Source: Hyalella azteca
Taxonomy: Eukaryota > Arthropoda > Malacostraca > Amphipoda > Hyalellidae
NCBI RefSeq assembly: GCF_000764305.2
Contig: NW_025932021.1
Coordinates: 124,001 to 188,000 of the forward strand
Length of the DNA stretch: 64,000 nucleotides
Direction of reading: 5' to 3'
Shown here: piece by piece, positions 12,620 through 25,479 of the stretch
How positions within the stretch are numbered: the stretch's first letter is position 1
Layout: every line of letters starts with the position of its first letter
Position numbers and translations under genes: made by a program
The notes under the pieces: model-generated
Database searches by the model: none
Told to the model about the DNA's origin: nothing
The model's input: only the letters and a program-made list of their open reading frames with translations

Positions 12620-14800
12620 CAAGCTCGAGAATTTTCCCACAAAAAGTCTTTTAGTAGATCATTACAGCAAAATGAAGTAAACCTTTTCTGGCATGAACAT
12701 TAGTGCTCACAAGTACTATTTTACACTGCAGTATAGTGTTACTACATATTTGTGAATAAATACTCATAACTAGCATATAAATAGAGCAGTTAAATAGTTC
12801 AGTGTTATAACTGCCTTGTTTACACAATTCTACTGAATTTACTTCAATCAGCTTAGTCGGGATAGAGAAAAGTGGGAAATTATGAAAATTTAAAAATCAA
12901 TTTAATTTATTTTATATTTCGTAGTATGTGATTGTTTCGATCATTTCGGCGCAATATATCTTACCTCTTGCTCGAATGTGATTCTTCCTCTCTCCCATGT
13001 CAGAGTTCTGTACGTATTTATGCGTTATTGCTTCGGACAAATGCGTACGATCTGCATCTCGTTTACGGAATATCCGGAAAATATTAATAGAAAGAAACTA
13101 ATTGCATCGTGCTCAATAATATGCCATTTTAGCTTCAATAAATGTTTCGATCAATACAGTTTAATACTTATTGGTTATATATTAACATAGTTTATGTCAA
13201 CCTCTTTTATCTTAATGCTTAATTATTCAATATTATTTTAGATATAATCATACAGAGAATTTGCAATTCAAATAAAGTATTGAGTAAATGTTCGACGAAT
13301 CTGCGCAGGGAGGAAAAATATGGTAAAGTATGATGCAAACGATAATAAAATAAAAAATGCAATGAACTTCTGTTTCCAAAATGTTCTCATTATTTACCTG
13401 CTAAATTCAACTCGGCGGTGTTTATAATGGCTATATTAAAACTACGCTGTCCGAGGAAATGCTTGAATTCCTTTTTAAGCCCCAAGTGAACGACAATTGT
13501 GCTCCGTAAAATTTAAACATATTATCTTTAATCATCTTTTCTGAGCAGGAATTGATTTATTGAGTATTAATACAAAAGGCTCAATAAATTAATTTCTGTA
13601 ATAGATAAAAATCAAGTTATTGTAATTTGGTACTCACGCACGGAGATATGGGTAGCGCGACACTTTCGACTTTGCCTCTTTTGATGCGACCCTGTGATAC
13701 CAAATATTCTTGATATCGCTTTCTGATGTGCGTTCGGCATCGCTTCCGCCATGCAGATTACCTGCCATCAAGTGAAATTAAACGAATTCAAAATAAGCTT
13801 GATTACTGAGTTAAGGTTGAATTAAAAATTTATCCAGCTCAACAACCCGAACGAAGATGCACAAATCTTACAAAATATTAAAAAAAGTCCATCATGTACT
13901 CGATTTAAGTTCCAGAAGATTCGACAACAAACAAAAATTCTCAAATAATTTTCATCCATTTCCTATGGCGTTCTAGCCTTCGAGCACTAGCCTTGTGCTC
14001 TGTGCCGTTGTAAATGACAAAAAAAAATCTAGCTTACGGTCTTATGAGACCTTCGCATCACCAAATTGTGCATCCGCGAAAGCAGAGTAATTAAAGCCCT
14101 GCTTTCTGGACGTAGTTCGGTATATAAGCTTAGGCATGATAAAACTGAATCCGAAATTCATCTAGTAGGAATTAAGGTGCTAGAACATTTAAGCTGCATG
14201 ATTGTGGTTTAAACTTTGGTTTGTCCTCGACTCACAGACGGGGTCCTTGATCAAGGCGGCGAGTCAGTATCACGAATATTCAAGCTTACATAATTCTGTT
14301 CAATGAATTTCTTGGTCTAGTTTAAGTTGCACTCAATTAATAAAATGCCACGAAACTTTCGCTTGAATCGTAAGATTTGGATACAAAATCGATATGTCAT
14401 TCGGGAGCGCGTTCGGATGACATAAACTGCTATTCTTGAACATTGTTTTGTGGAGGAGGATTACACATGAAGAATGACTCCTCAGCTTATTTCATTGTCA
14501 GGCGATGCAGTTTAAATCAATTCTAAACTGATTGATATGCTTAAATCCTTGATTTATATAGAGTGAAAAAGTAGAAATTTATTGAATGCAATTTCGATCT
14601 TAATCTTCGTTCTTTTAACAATATAGGAGATATTGCTGCGTCTTCTGTTGAACAGACGCTCTTCACTTCTTCAAAAATAAATTTTGTTAATAATTTAATC
14701 TCCATGATTTCAATGCATTGCCTTATGAATTATAGAAGACTTATGTTCGTCAACCTTTAAGTTGATTAAACTTACTTCGTTAGAGAATATTCACAAAGAA
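12620..14800. other. Region between remnant B and GR-C; no gene seen
   Basis: The AT-rich stretch matches 39932-41770 by eye with many small insertions and deletions. No frame is kept between the two copies. Confidence 0.5.
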
Positions 14801-14808
14801 GTCACGAT

Positions 14809-14848
14809 AAGCCATCATGTTTGCTCATCACACTTCGCAAACTCAGAC
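14809..14848 (+). promoter_or_regulatory. Conserved block upstream of GR-C
   Basis: A ~38-bp block (GCCATCATGTTTGCTCATCA and onward to CAAACTCAG) lies upstream of GR-C, recurs with few changes upstream of GR-H (41772-41810) and, with more changes, upstream of GR-E (28385-28421). The surrounding sequence of GR-E is otherwise unlike it. It may be a promoter or leader element. Confidence 0.4.
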
Positions 14849-14890
14849 GTGGCGCAACTAAAAGCCTCTGGTGATCAAAATTCCGATTAG

Positions 14891-14935
14891 ATGTTCGCCG
14901 AGTCGTATGCGGTATGGGTGCTGGCCGTGTGGTGA
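14891..14935 (+). other. Upstream ORF in the GR-C leader, shortened by a 7-bp deletion
   Basis: MFAESYAVWVLAVW then stop. GR-H has the same frame for 25 codons; GR-C lacks 7 bp inside it, which brings the stop forward. The distance to the receptor start (about 190 bp) is similar in GR-A, GR-C and GR-H. Confidence 0.4.
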
Positions 14936-15080
14936 CTTGTTCTGCTCCCGACTGTACTTAGAAACGTTATCGCAAAGTTTCTACTTATCGCAAGAAATAA
15001 AACTTCAAAGGCCAGTTTCGCACACACTCTGGTTGAAATTTAACAAGCTATCGTTATAGTGAACTTTAAATTCAGTGATC

Positions 15081-18000
15081 ATGTTCGGACCAAAGTTTGA
15101 AATGAGGAGTATGCTTCTTTGGTCATTTGGCTTGGGGCGGGCGCTTGGTCTCGCTCCTTATGAGAACGTAAACGGTGTCTTCATGAAGTCTCAAGTTCGC
15201 AAAGGTATCGGAATCGCAATGCAAAGTGTCATGTTCATTTCTGTATTGCACAAAATATCAGTTTTTATTGATATTTTGTCCGTAATGGAATCGAACACCT
15301 ACAATATTGTTCAAACGTTACATTTTCCATGCTACTACGGGATGATGATGTTGGTCTCATACCATTTCATGGCCTCGAGTGCCCATACCGTAAGAATAAT
15401 GCGATATCTGAAAATTTCATCATCAACGCTAAATTCAGTTAGCAAGTCACAATATATCGCGTTGGGAATAATTGGCACTGCTGTTTGCCAACAATGGATT
15501 TACAGCTATCAACATTACAGTTATCAACAAGCAGCAACGATGTACATACTCTTCGTCAATTGTGGAAATAATTTGATTTACTTATCTTACGTTGGACTCC
15601 CCTTTATTTTCCACTCATTAATGAAACTTCTTACAATTGATTTGATGAATGCTACAAGTCGTGTTCCATTTGGGAAGCTTGGAAAATATTCCGACAACAG
15701 AACCGAAGTACAAGCCAAGCTTGCTCTGGCCACAGTCAGAATTCGCGTGATGAAGATTCGTCGCGTCGTAACTGATACTCAGAAGGCGTTTCCAGGCGTT
15801 GTCCTTGGAGCGATCGTTTTCGACCAGTACCAGTTGGTGCTTATAGTTCTCTTCGCCCTTGTTGACACAAGATCGCATCATACGACCCTGAATGCTATTT
15901 TCTACATCTTTCCAACTATTTTACAGTTATACCTTATCCTCGACTCCCAGACCGAGTACCTCAAAGTGGTGAGTTATTTCTATGCCCGAAAAACTAGTTT
16001 ATTTTCGCCAACGAACACAGAGGTAAATACGAATAACAACATTTCACACAGTGTTCCATTAAATAGATGTTCCATCAAATAAAAAAAATATTTCAATGTC
16101 TTTGTAAAATAATGTTCCTATGTCAAAACTGACAGATGAACTTTATTGTCAAGCTCAGAAAACCCGTCTTTGAATTGGAGATATAAATCGTAATAAAGTT
16201 ATTAAAAACTCAGGTTCCCAATGACGTTTTTCTTCTATCAGCTGCATCGATGTAAAGCTTCTAGCAGTGCGTGCACTTATGTCCAACATATGGAATAATT
16301 CGATAGAGCATTCGTACCATTATTATAAAAATGTTTCCATGTTTTTCAGTGTGAAGAAGGAGTGCAGCGGGTCAGGAAGCTAACAGCGGCAGCGGGTCGC
16401 TTGGAACAGCAGAAAGCAGAGGCACGTTCCTAGAATTTGCGTTCGACATTTTAATGACAACGGTCGCAAATGACTAAGTGGAATTCATTGATCAGTTTGA
16501 GGAGTTGAGTATGAGCTGAATTTTAGAGATTCAATGGCAGGGCGATGATAAGTCTAGTGAGCGATTTGCAATGACGTTAGAACATTCAGAACAAGTCATA
16601 TCGAATACGAGCACCGCCATTCAGTAAATCATGTAGCCCCAAGATGCACGGCCAAGGAGACGTATGTTCAAGCTCTGTAAAATCTGTGGCGTCTCTAATA
16701 TGCAATAGCCATCTTTGGCAGCGTTTATAGTGTGGGCAATTTGTTTGTAACGAATCCATATTCCTAAAGCCATCACGTTTGAGGTCGAGTAAAACCATAA
16801 TTCCTTAACTGCGCTATACGACTACAGGCGATGTGGCAGCTTCACGGCATCAAGGCTGAGCTCAAGAGCATGCCTCGCTTCTCGGTCTTCGGCCTCTTTG
16901 AGTTGGGCCGACACTGCCTGCTGTCGGTGAGCGATGAGGGCTAATTATTGATATGGGTTGAAGATTGTTACTGTAAGCTACTTAAAATCATATGCAAACA
17001 CTATTCATTTTAATATTGAAATCAAATATTTCTCACCTTACGCAAATACCAATTGGTAAATGTACGTGCTTTTGTCATCTGCTAAATTCATTTTGACGCC
17101 GGGAAATCAACTAAGCGTGTAGACCACAAGTCTCTTTCAAATGTTGATTTATAATAGCATCTTCATATTGTTGGGGCTCTCTGACTAGCCTACGTGATCG
17201 TATAGGTTTAGTCACTAATGCACGATAATTAAAACACTTTATTGCACCACACTTTCAAATAAATAATCAACGTGTTGTAAACTTACTGTAAAAATGATCA
17301 CATATAAATGTTATACATCGTTGCATTCTTTCCTCTTGAGGCGCTTCTTGAATTCAAGTTTTGAATATTGACATTTGAGATTCAGTTCAGCATTTGAGGC
17401 TTTCCTAAAAGTACAAATAAAAATATATAAATAACTGATAGTATACAAATATTGACATGCATATAAACTCTTAATAATTACATATCTATTCCGTATCAAA
17501 TCTATTCACATATATATTTACATATTGACATCCTAACACAGCACATACCTCCGCTCCGGCTTTCCACGACACAATAATCCTACCACCTCATCCTTCCAGG
17601 GTGGCCACCTCATCCACTGGGCAGGGTGGCCCAGTGGTTAAAGTTCAGAGTACCAAGATTGGCGCAGAGAGGCGCGGGTTCGATCCCAGCTCTGTGCGCC
17701 AGTTTCTGGTCAGAATCGGCGAGGAGGCCGGGCGGTTAAGCACAGCAGAATTGTAGCAGTGAGTTGCGAGTTCAAGACCGCAGAATGCTGTGAATGTTCT
17801 GCGATGTTAAGAATCGGCGACAGGCCTAAGGCCTAATAAACGCTGAAACCGCTATTATTATTATTATTATTATTATATTCCGCCCTTGCCCCTTAGCCTT
17901 CCGTAAACTCTAAACTAAAATGACAATTTAAATTTCTGGACTATAAACAAATTATACAGTCAATACGCTGATACATAAATAACTATGATTTCAATCCCTT

Positions 18001-18836
18001 ACAATATTCTGATAAAATAGCGAAAATTTATGTTTAATACCCGAATTTAATGATCACTCAGTCGACATATATATTTTCCTCAATCTCTCGACTGCTAACG
18101 TCTAACGCAAGCACAGTAAAAATGACACGATCCAATATCTCGTTCAAATTCTTAGTGAAATTAAAATTGCCTTCAATGGATTTTGCTGCCTATTTCAGTG
18201 CCTAATTCCAACTCATTGAACCAAAAATATACATAGCTTAGTAATTTTCCAGTAACTTAAAAAACTTGAATTTAGCATATAATCAAAAAATACGTAGGTT
18301 ATTCAGTTCGATTGATTGATTGCCTTAATACCATTCAAAATGTACAAAATCATTCATTTACCTCTTTTTCTTTGGCCATTCTAAAAAAATATAACTCAGT
18401 ACTCACTGCAGTGAGTGACAGAGAGCGCATTTTCTCGTCGACGAAAGCGTGAAGTCACGGAAGGACAGACGGACGGACGGACAGACGGACGGACAGACGG
18501 ACGGACGGACGGACGGACATAGCGAGCATAATAGTGCATCTTTTCCATAAATGAGAAAATGCGCTAAACAGTAAAATCATTATTACACAAGTTTTCTGAA
18601 AGGTTTAACTAATATTTGCCACCTTTTTCTTTCATCGTCAATATTCAAACTGTAACTTGAGCATATCTCAGCTATGATAATTTTGCCGCGCTCTTAGAAT
18701 TAAACGAGGAAACTTTGTCCAGATGGGATCCATCGCGCTTACCTACGTCATCATCGCAGTCCAGTTCACGACGAGCAACAGCCCCGTCACGTGCAAGGCC
18801 TTCGCGGCAACAGCAAACTTTTCAGCTGAAGTCTGA
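15081..18836 (+). CDS. Gustatory receptor GR-C (7tm_7 family), four exons, intact
   Basis: Coding exons are 15081-15968, 16350-16421, 16828-16926 and 18723-18836, all phase 0, 390 residues. I start at the ATG of MFGPKFEM, which aligns with MIGRKFGM of GR-A; the frame stays open upstream only through a GTG. Exon 1 has six hydrophobic segments, exon 2 is CEEGVQRVRKLTAAAG plus eight residues, exon 3 has SMPRFSVFGLFEL, and exon 4 has TYVIIAVQF and ends at a TGA after SAEV. Exon 2 ends GAG|GCACGT, so intron 2 appears to be a GC-AG intron: a GT lies four bases on, but using it breaks the frame of exon 3. Intron 3 is unusually long because it carries a SINE (17598-17877) and a palindrome/ACGG repeat element. 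The closest copies are F and GR-H. Confidence 0.86.
17598..17877 (+). repeat. tRNA-headed SINE in GR-C intron 3
   Basis: The insertion has an A-box-like TGGCCCAGTGGTTAA, a B-box GGGTTCGATCCC, a conserved middle (GGCGAGGAGGCCGGGCGGTTA) and a (TTA)n tail. The homologous intron of F (near 36040) has the empty site, running CATCCTTCC straight into GCCCTTGCC. TTCC flanks both ends in GR-C as a probable short target duplication. A second, diverged copy lies at about 54150-54375. Confidence 0.8.
18388..18566. repeat. Palindrome plus ACGG microsatellite element, copy 1
   Basis: The order is a perfect 16-bp palindrome ACTCACTGCAGTGAGT, then AGCGCATTTTCTC, an ACGG/ACAG microsatellite, and the inverted GAGAAAATGCGCT. 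The same order occurs at 36546-36694 and, outside the array, at 50800-50940. It looks like a short hairpin mobile element with an internal microsatellite. Confidence 0.6.
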
Positions 18837-21742
18837 GAGTTTCGCCTTCTCAGACACTTGATGTGACATATGGGCGACTAAGGATCGATTTTGACAAAGC
18901 AGATAATTAGTCTCTGAGCTTCTACTTAACTTTGTTGAGTGTTTCCTTGAGTTTACAGTATGAAAAATGTTCTCATTCATAATTCAATGTAAAAGCTCTT
19001 AACAGTGAAATTCATAAATAAATTGTAGGAATTCCTGCAAAGATTTTTTAACAATGGCGCAACTGGTCGAATGCGCGACCAGCTCATTCGAGACAGTTCA
19101 TTGATTACAAGTTTACAGTTTTATGTAAACATTTTTTTTCTCATGTTTATGTTCGACTAGTGAATTACTTTAAGAGAGGCACAAATGTAGTGTGTGTTGT
19201 GTTTTTCGCAATCGACGTTCTTGACGGTTGCTATGTTTACAAACAAACCAATTGTTAGTGAAATAAATAAATGTTAGAAATTGTTCGAGTGAAGCTATAA
19301 CGGTATGTTGCCTGTTCCAAATTAATAACTATAAAAAATTCAAAATATAGATTACCGATGCTTCGGAACAAAAAAATCGGAATACTGCTAACTCGAGATC
19401 GATGTTACAGGATGAAATACGCCGAGTAGCTAATCGTTTTCACAATAACGTACGACCTACATGAGGCTACAACTGGTCGCTAGTCTTTGGAAAAAATTGA
19501 CACAACACTATATTTTGTGCCGAATTGTTAATGATGATGATGATGATGGCACATGAAAATATATTCTCTAATTCAGGGAGATTAATTGTTACGCGTTAGA
19601 TTTTCGTAATCGGTTAGGGAGTTCAGACATGAGTAGCATATCGTGTTTTTCGTATCCTGAATTAATTTTCATAAAATAAATGAACAAATAATCAGTTCTC
19701 GCTTTTCAGGAAATCTAGATAATAAAACTCATTTTAGGTGATATGCGGTATATATTCAAGAGATACTTTTACTTAAATTATAAAAATGATCATAAACTTG
19801 TGCGCATGCGTCAATTATTTTCTACATTCCCTTTCAAACAATAGTGAAGGTGAGCGAAATAGATTTCTGAAGACTATTTTGAACATTATTCAAACTGGCA
19901 GGCGTAGGAAGTTATCATCGGAAATTATACATCATTCATATTTCACTATGTGAATTCAGCCTAATAAGTTTTGTAACTATTTATTGTTAGTAACTTTTTC
20001 CAGTAAAATGAAAGGTAGAGCTTTTATGGAAATTCAGTTTCATCGAAAATACTTTGTCCATGATGAAACGGGAATAGTTCATTGTCGAGTGAAACGAACA
20101 GTTCTCAACGCGTGTAATTGAGATTCTTGAACGACATAATACTTAATAATAAAGCAAAATTACTTCAAGTATTGTGAATTAAACACGTAGAGTAAAAACA
20201 GGATTTAAAATCAATCACTGAAATAATTTGAATGTTAAAGTTCCGGCGGATTCGGTTGTTGCAATTCGACAGCTGATGACTCATCCTAATGACGAGAGCC
20301 TTAATTTATTGCGACCAGGCACCACAAGACGACGCTGGTGCAAGATATTCCAGGACCGTGCTGGTGATGGTCTCATCGCGAACCTCTCTCAAGTGGTCTC
20401 TCTGCACTCATGACTGTAGGTGGCAAGTGAGACGGCGATTCAAGTAGATGATGTTAAACAGATACCGGTACGAGCATATAAAACAAAACACTAGTTTACA
20501 TATAAACGATGTTTACAACTTTTATATTGCAAGCTAATTAGTAAACACCATTGTTGCTCGTGCTAGTTACAATTAATTCCGCGGAAAAGTAAAATTTTGA
20601 ATTTATTATTTGTTGTATGATTCTGATGTCATTTTGCGAGACTAACTGTAGGACCTGTTCAGCCTTATAACCTTGTGTTTCATCGGATCATGGTATAGTA
20701 AATGCATGGTCGTGATATAACTGGTTGGTGCGTGTTTACTTTCAGCTCGGTTCTGGTCGAGCTATAAATAGTAAATTAGGGTGCCAATTAGTTGATTCAC
20801 AAGCTTATTTTTGCCTTAAGTTCGTATACAGGTCTACAGTTCAGTTCTCATACCGCTGGGGAATGAATTTTTCTTGAATGCTCATTTCACGATCGAAGGC
20901 ACATGTGATGTTCGTTTTGTAGTGCTAGGGACAGTCACTTACATCGCTAAGCATCTTTCCGACATCCGTAGGCTTACGTTAAACTTCAGTGACAATTGAA
21001 TTATCATCACATTGCACCAGTATATCAAGGACGGGTAACGTTTAGTTTTGACATGAGGCCGGACCGAGAGCACGATCGATCCATGGCTACGTCATTGATT
21101 TGTGGAGAGATTTTGTTATCAGGAGCCCAGAAGACCGATTGGGATGTACATTTGCCAGAAGGAACAAGCTGAATCTCTTTAGGATTTGATTGACCGGAAT
21201 GCGTTTCCCGTGAACCGACATGCTTAACAGTGATCTGAAGTTTCTTCCGTTGGAACTTTGATAAACAGAGAGTTGACAAACCAGTGAAGCCAGTATAGCT
21301 AGGCTACGCAGTAGGGCGCCATGTATCGAGACGTATCTCCGTGAAGTTGATGCGATGCATTTCAGAGTTTTAAATAGAAGGTTTCATTGAAGCGTTTAAT
21401 TCTTTAGCTTTCTTGGTGATTAGTTCTGAATAATTTTATGGAAGGTTATTCTCGAAATGCGGAATTTCTTGTACGCTACGTGGACGGTAATATACGTGGA
21501 CGTGGTAATATACGTGGACGTGGTAATATACGTGGACGGTAATATACGTGGAATAAAGATATGAAAGCTTATTAAGTGCATTATTCCATGAAAGTGCATT
21601 ATACAATTAAACAATTAAATGGAATTGTGCACTTAAAGTGTATAACTAATAAACAATTAAGTGCATAATTCCACGAAAGTTACTCGACGTTTTACATTTT
21701 TGTTAGCCAGCTCAAGCGCTCGCAGATTCTTGCAAGTAACTC
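18837..21742. repeat. Cassette spacer, copy 2
   Basis: From 18837 to about 20750 it is nearly identical to 36965-38845, and the block extends leftward into intron 3 of GR-C and F, so this duplication is recent. It is more diverged from 4495-7437. The 61-codon frame at 20228-20413 is repeated exactly at 38355-38540 only because the DNA is duplicated; the copy-1 spacer does not keep it. No gene is supported. Confidence 0.75.
21477..21551. repeat. Minisatellite, ~20 bp unit, about four copies
   Basis: The unit GGTAATATACGTGGAC(GT) repeats in tandem. The homologous place in copy 1 (near 7195) has a single GGGGACGGT-like unit, so the expansion is particular to this cassette. Confidence 0.75.
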
Positions 21743-24700
21743 TCAGACTTCAGCTGAAAGGTTTGCTGTTGCCGCGAAGGCCTTGCACGTGACGGGGCTG
21801 TTGCTCGTCGTGAACTGGACTGCGATGATGACGTAGGTAAGCGCGATGGATCCCATCTGGACAGAGGACGTAAACTCATGCATCATTAAAAAAATGTTCG
21901 GCCGTATATTTTTTGGTGTTAAAGGATTTTTTGGCTCTAACCATTCGAAAAGATCGGCTAAAGTGATTTCTTTGTTTTTCTTGCAGATTTAGTCATATAA
22001 TTGCGTTGAAAATGTGTTATAGTTTGATTTTTAGAATCCTGCACATTTTCGCTATATCATTCTTAATGTCACTATAAAAATATTGAGAGTAATTCTAGTT
22101 GGAACCCTGGTGAACAATCAATCTAGAGACTTTACAGATTGAATATCATTCATTACATTGAAAACTCTCGTTCAGTTAGTTACAAAAATATCCTATATAA
22201 ATACGGGAAAATTAGAAAACAACTTATTTCTTAAATTGGAGTGGGAATTTCATATAACTTCACGTTCGCATGATGCACGATAACAGAAACATGAGCAGCG
22301 AACAATATCCTTGTAGTGAAGTATTGCTTCAGTTTGTACGTCATTATCAAGTTTTACGAGAGTGTGAATCACTTGATTTAGTCGTTCATGTGATCAAATC
22401 AAAAGATGGAAGATATTAGAAGTGTTGAAACGAATTGATTGCTTAAATCACCCATTAACGAAGAACGGGAAAGCGAAGAATTAAAAAGAAAATATTGTCA
22501 TATATTCATTTATAACGCTTTTGACAGCAGTTCCATCATAAATTGACAATAAAATAACACAAGTATGTACGAACTAACTCTACCATTAAAAATAGGCAAA
22601 GTAACGTAAAATCTTATTCATTCACAATAATAAGCGGATAAGACAAATCAGAGTAATTAATGTAAAATTTTCGTTACGAAATATGCATGGATTCCAAAAT
22701 TCTCATGCCTGAAGCATCGGTGAGGAAAGCTACAATTTATAACAAATCGCTATTGGACATAAGAATGCTCCACCGTTCGGCGTGGCGGCGCTCATTTAAA
22801 TGCGGCAAATGGGATTCTTAATTAAAACTGTTTTACAATATTTCGTATTACATATTCATAATTGTCTGTGTCTCTCTTTATATAATGTGAAAATTAACTC
22901 GTCCGGTGATACACGTAATAATGAATTTTGAAGTGATGACACAACTGAACTGCAAAACGTTTTCATTGAAAATATAGTGAATTTTTTTTAGGACTTTCTT
23001 TGCAATAAATTCTCCTTTAGAATAGAATAGAAGTGTCACTGAAGAAATAGGCCCATGGCCTGTTGCCGTTTCTTGAATTTTTCGTGACTTGATTCACAAG
23101 GGATCCAGCCTTTGGGACCCGACCTTTACATAACTGACGATTGATTGAGATAGCTGCTGGACTTATTGCCATTTTATTTATTTTAGATTGGAAATTACCG
23201 ATCACATGCTACGACGAGTCGGCGTTTGCTCATAAATTTTGTTATGCAGCGAAAATCTAAAAGTACAAGTACTTTGAACTGTAAACACTAAGTAATCTGT
23301 ATTAGCATTTACATTAGCATGGACTTATCTCTGTTAAATTATTTGGACGGCAACGAGTGCAGCGCTCACCGACAGCAGGCAGCGTCGGCTCAACTCGAAG
23401 AGTCCAAAGACAAAGAAGCGCGGCATGCTCTTGAGCTCAGCCTTTATGGCGTGTAGCTGCCACACTGCCTGGTGGTGAAAAAATTACGTGGCATTAGATT
23501 TGATGGCTGATGGATATTGGATAATGAAAAATGTTACACAAATGAATAATTTTGTGATCCGTTTATTTGTTGAATTATTAGCTTTTGATAGCGTGACAAG
23601 TGCTTATATTATATTTAGGATTGTTTATTTCTCATATGATAAATTCGTTAATTAAGGATCGAGGGCTAAGTTTGCAATCAAGTTTTAGCGCTCCTTTTTC
23701 ACGCTCAGGTCATCTTTCAATAAATATTTAGCTGGATAAGATTACTTCCTCCTAGTGTTTCATTTCTCTTATACATCACTCACGTGGATTTGATGTCGTT
23801 CTCACCTTCCAGTTCTGCGGCCCCATTTGGCCCGCTGCCGCTGTCAGCTTCCTGACCCGTTTCACTCTCTCCTCGCACTGGAAAGTATTTTGAGTGTTAT
23901 TATAAATTAATAAATTATACTGTGTTATGATCTTTGGTGGAACAGAAAATTTCTGTTGGACAAGAAGCGTAAAAGCGGAGTTCATAAGCCCGATGTAAGC
24001 CGAATAATTCGGAACGTGAGAGTCGGAATTTTTCTCATTGCCTGAGTTGTTATTTCACGATAAAATTTTAAAGCTTAACTGCATAAAAAGACATTGGGAA
24101 TTACTATAGCATACTATTATTTTAGTGTAAAATGACACATTTCCTGTCTTGAGAATGTCTTTCTACTTTTTGGATTTATTGAAAATTAAGAGCGAATATA
24201 TCGTGCGACCATTGTACCAACTACATGATTAGTGATCTACGTATACATTAGAGTGTTACTTGTATACAAGGTATAACATCCCGAATTGTTTTAGGGTTTA
24301 CGAAAAAAATATCTAATATACTCGAACCAATTATTTATGAAATAACATGGACCATTACAGAGTTCACAGTCAATGCGCTGCATATGCGTATTTATGTTTA
24401 TCAGACCAAAAAGAATGCCGTTAACATTTTCCAGCCAACATCACAACTTCTTCTGACAAATATCTCCCACTTAATTTATTGGAAAATATTTGCGAAAAAT
24501 TGTCCTTCCGTATTTATTTTGTTAATGTTTGGAAAGTGAGATGAGCTAAATTTTCGTGCGCCTAAAGATGACTCACCACTTTGAGGTACTCAGTCTGGGA
24601 ATCGAGGAGCAGGTATAACTGTAAGGCAGTTGGAAATGTGAAGAAAAGCGCAGTCACTGCAGAATTTCCACGACTTCTGTTCAACAACGCGAAGAGAACT

Positions 24701-25479
24701 GCAAGCACTACCTGGTACTGACCGAAAACTATTGCTCCCAGGACAACGCCCGAAAACGCCTTGTGAGTTGCAATTGCGGCGCGACGAATTTTCATCACGC
24801 TTATTCTGACGTTGGCAAGATCAGGCTCGGCGAGTTCTTCGGTTCGTTTGGCAAGATATTTATGAGTATCAGAAAATCTATTATGCTTTTGAATGAGGAA
24901 AAGACTTGTTGATTGCCTCAATTCTACCGCAAGAAGCTTCATTAAAGAATATAATATGAAAGGCAGTCCCAAATAACATAATTGGATCAAAGTTTGTCCA
25001 CTAGTTACGAGAAGCGAGTGCATTAACTTTTTGGAGGCATATTTGCTCATCGCTGCCGAATAAAGTAATTGGCACGTCGTTATGACAATCAATGCAGCTA
25101 ATATATATTGTGACTTGCTAACGGACTTGGGACTTGTTGAGGAACCGTTTAAGTATCGCACAATTCTGACGACGTGAGCGCTCGAAGTTATGAAATGAAA
25201 GGAGACCAACATCATCATGCCGTTATAAAAGGGTGCATATAACCACAGAGCCATAGTGTAAACCTCAGATTTCATTACTGGAAAAATATTAATCATTTCT
25301 ATCAGTCCGTACGCCGCAGAACTGAACACGACAGTTTGTATGGCGATGCCGATGCCCATGTAGACTTGCGACTTCTTGCAGCGTCCGTTTACGTTCACAT
25401 AAGGAGCGAGACCCAGCGACCGCAGGATGAGGAATGACCACAGAAGCATTCTCTGCATTCCGTATTTTGGCCCGGTCAT
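21743..25479 (-). CDS. Gustatory receptor GR-D (7tm_7 family), four exons, intact
   Basis: Coding exons are 24577-25479, 23806-23877, 23370-23468 and 21743-21856, phase 0, 395 residues. Donors are GTGAGT, GTGAGA and GTGAGC. Layout and signatures match GR-A: six hydrophobic segments in exon 1, CEERVKRVRKL in exon 2, FVFGLFELSRRCLLS in exon 3 and TYVIIAVQF in exon 4. Exon 1 differs from GR-A at many residues, yet the 3' part of the gene, including intron 3, is almost base-for-base the same as GR-A (about 7390-9180 against 21695-23490). That points to gene conversion or a very recent patch of duplication rather than simple descent. It is head-to-head with GR-E, about 3.2 kb apart. Ligand unknown. 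Confidence 0.88.

Noticed and set aside
16422..16430. Alternative GT donor four bases after GAG in GR-C, F and GR-H exon 2
   Set aside because: It would add four bases and put exon 3, which is clearly phase 0 in every copy, out of frame.
20228..20413. 61-codon frame repeated exactly at 38355-38540
   Set aside because: Identity follows from the recent DNA duplication. The older spacer copy near 5830-6060 does not keep the frame, and there are no family features.
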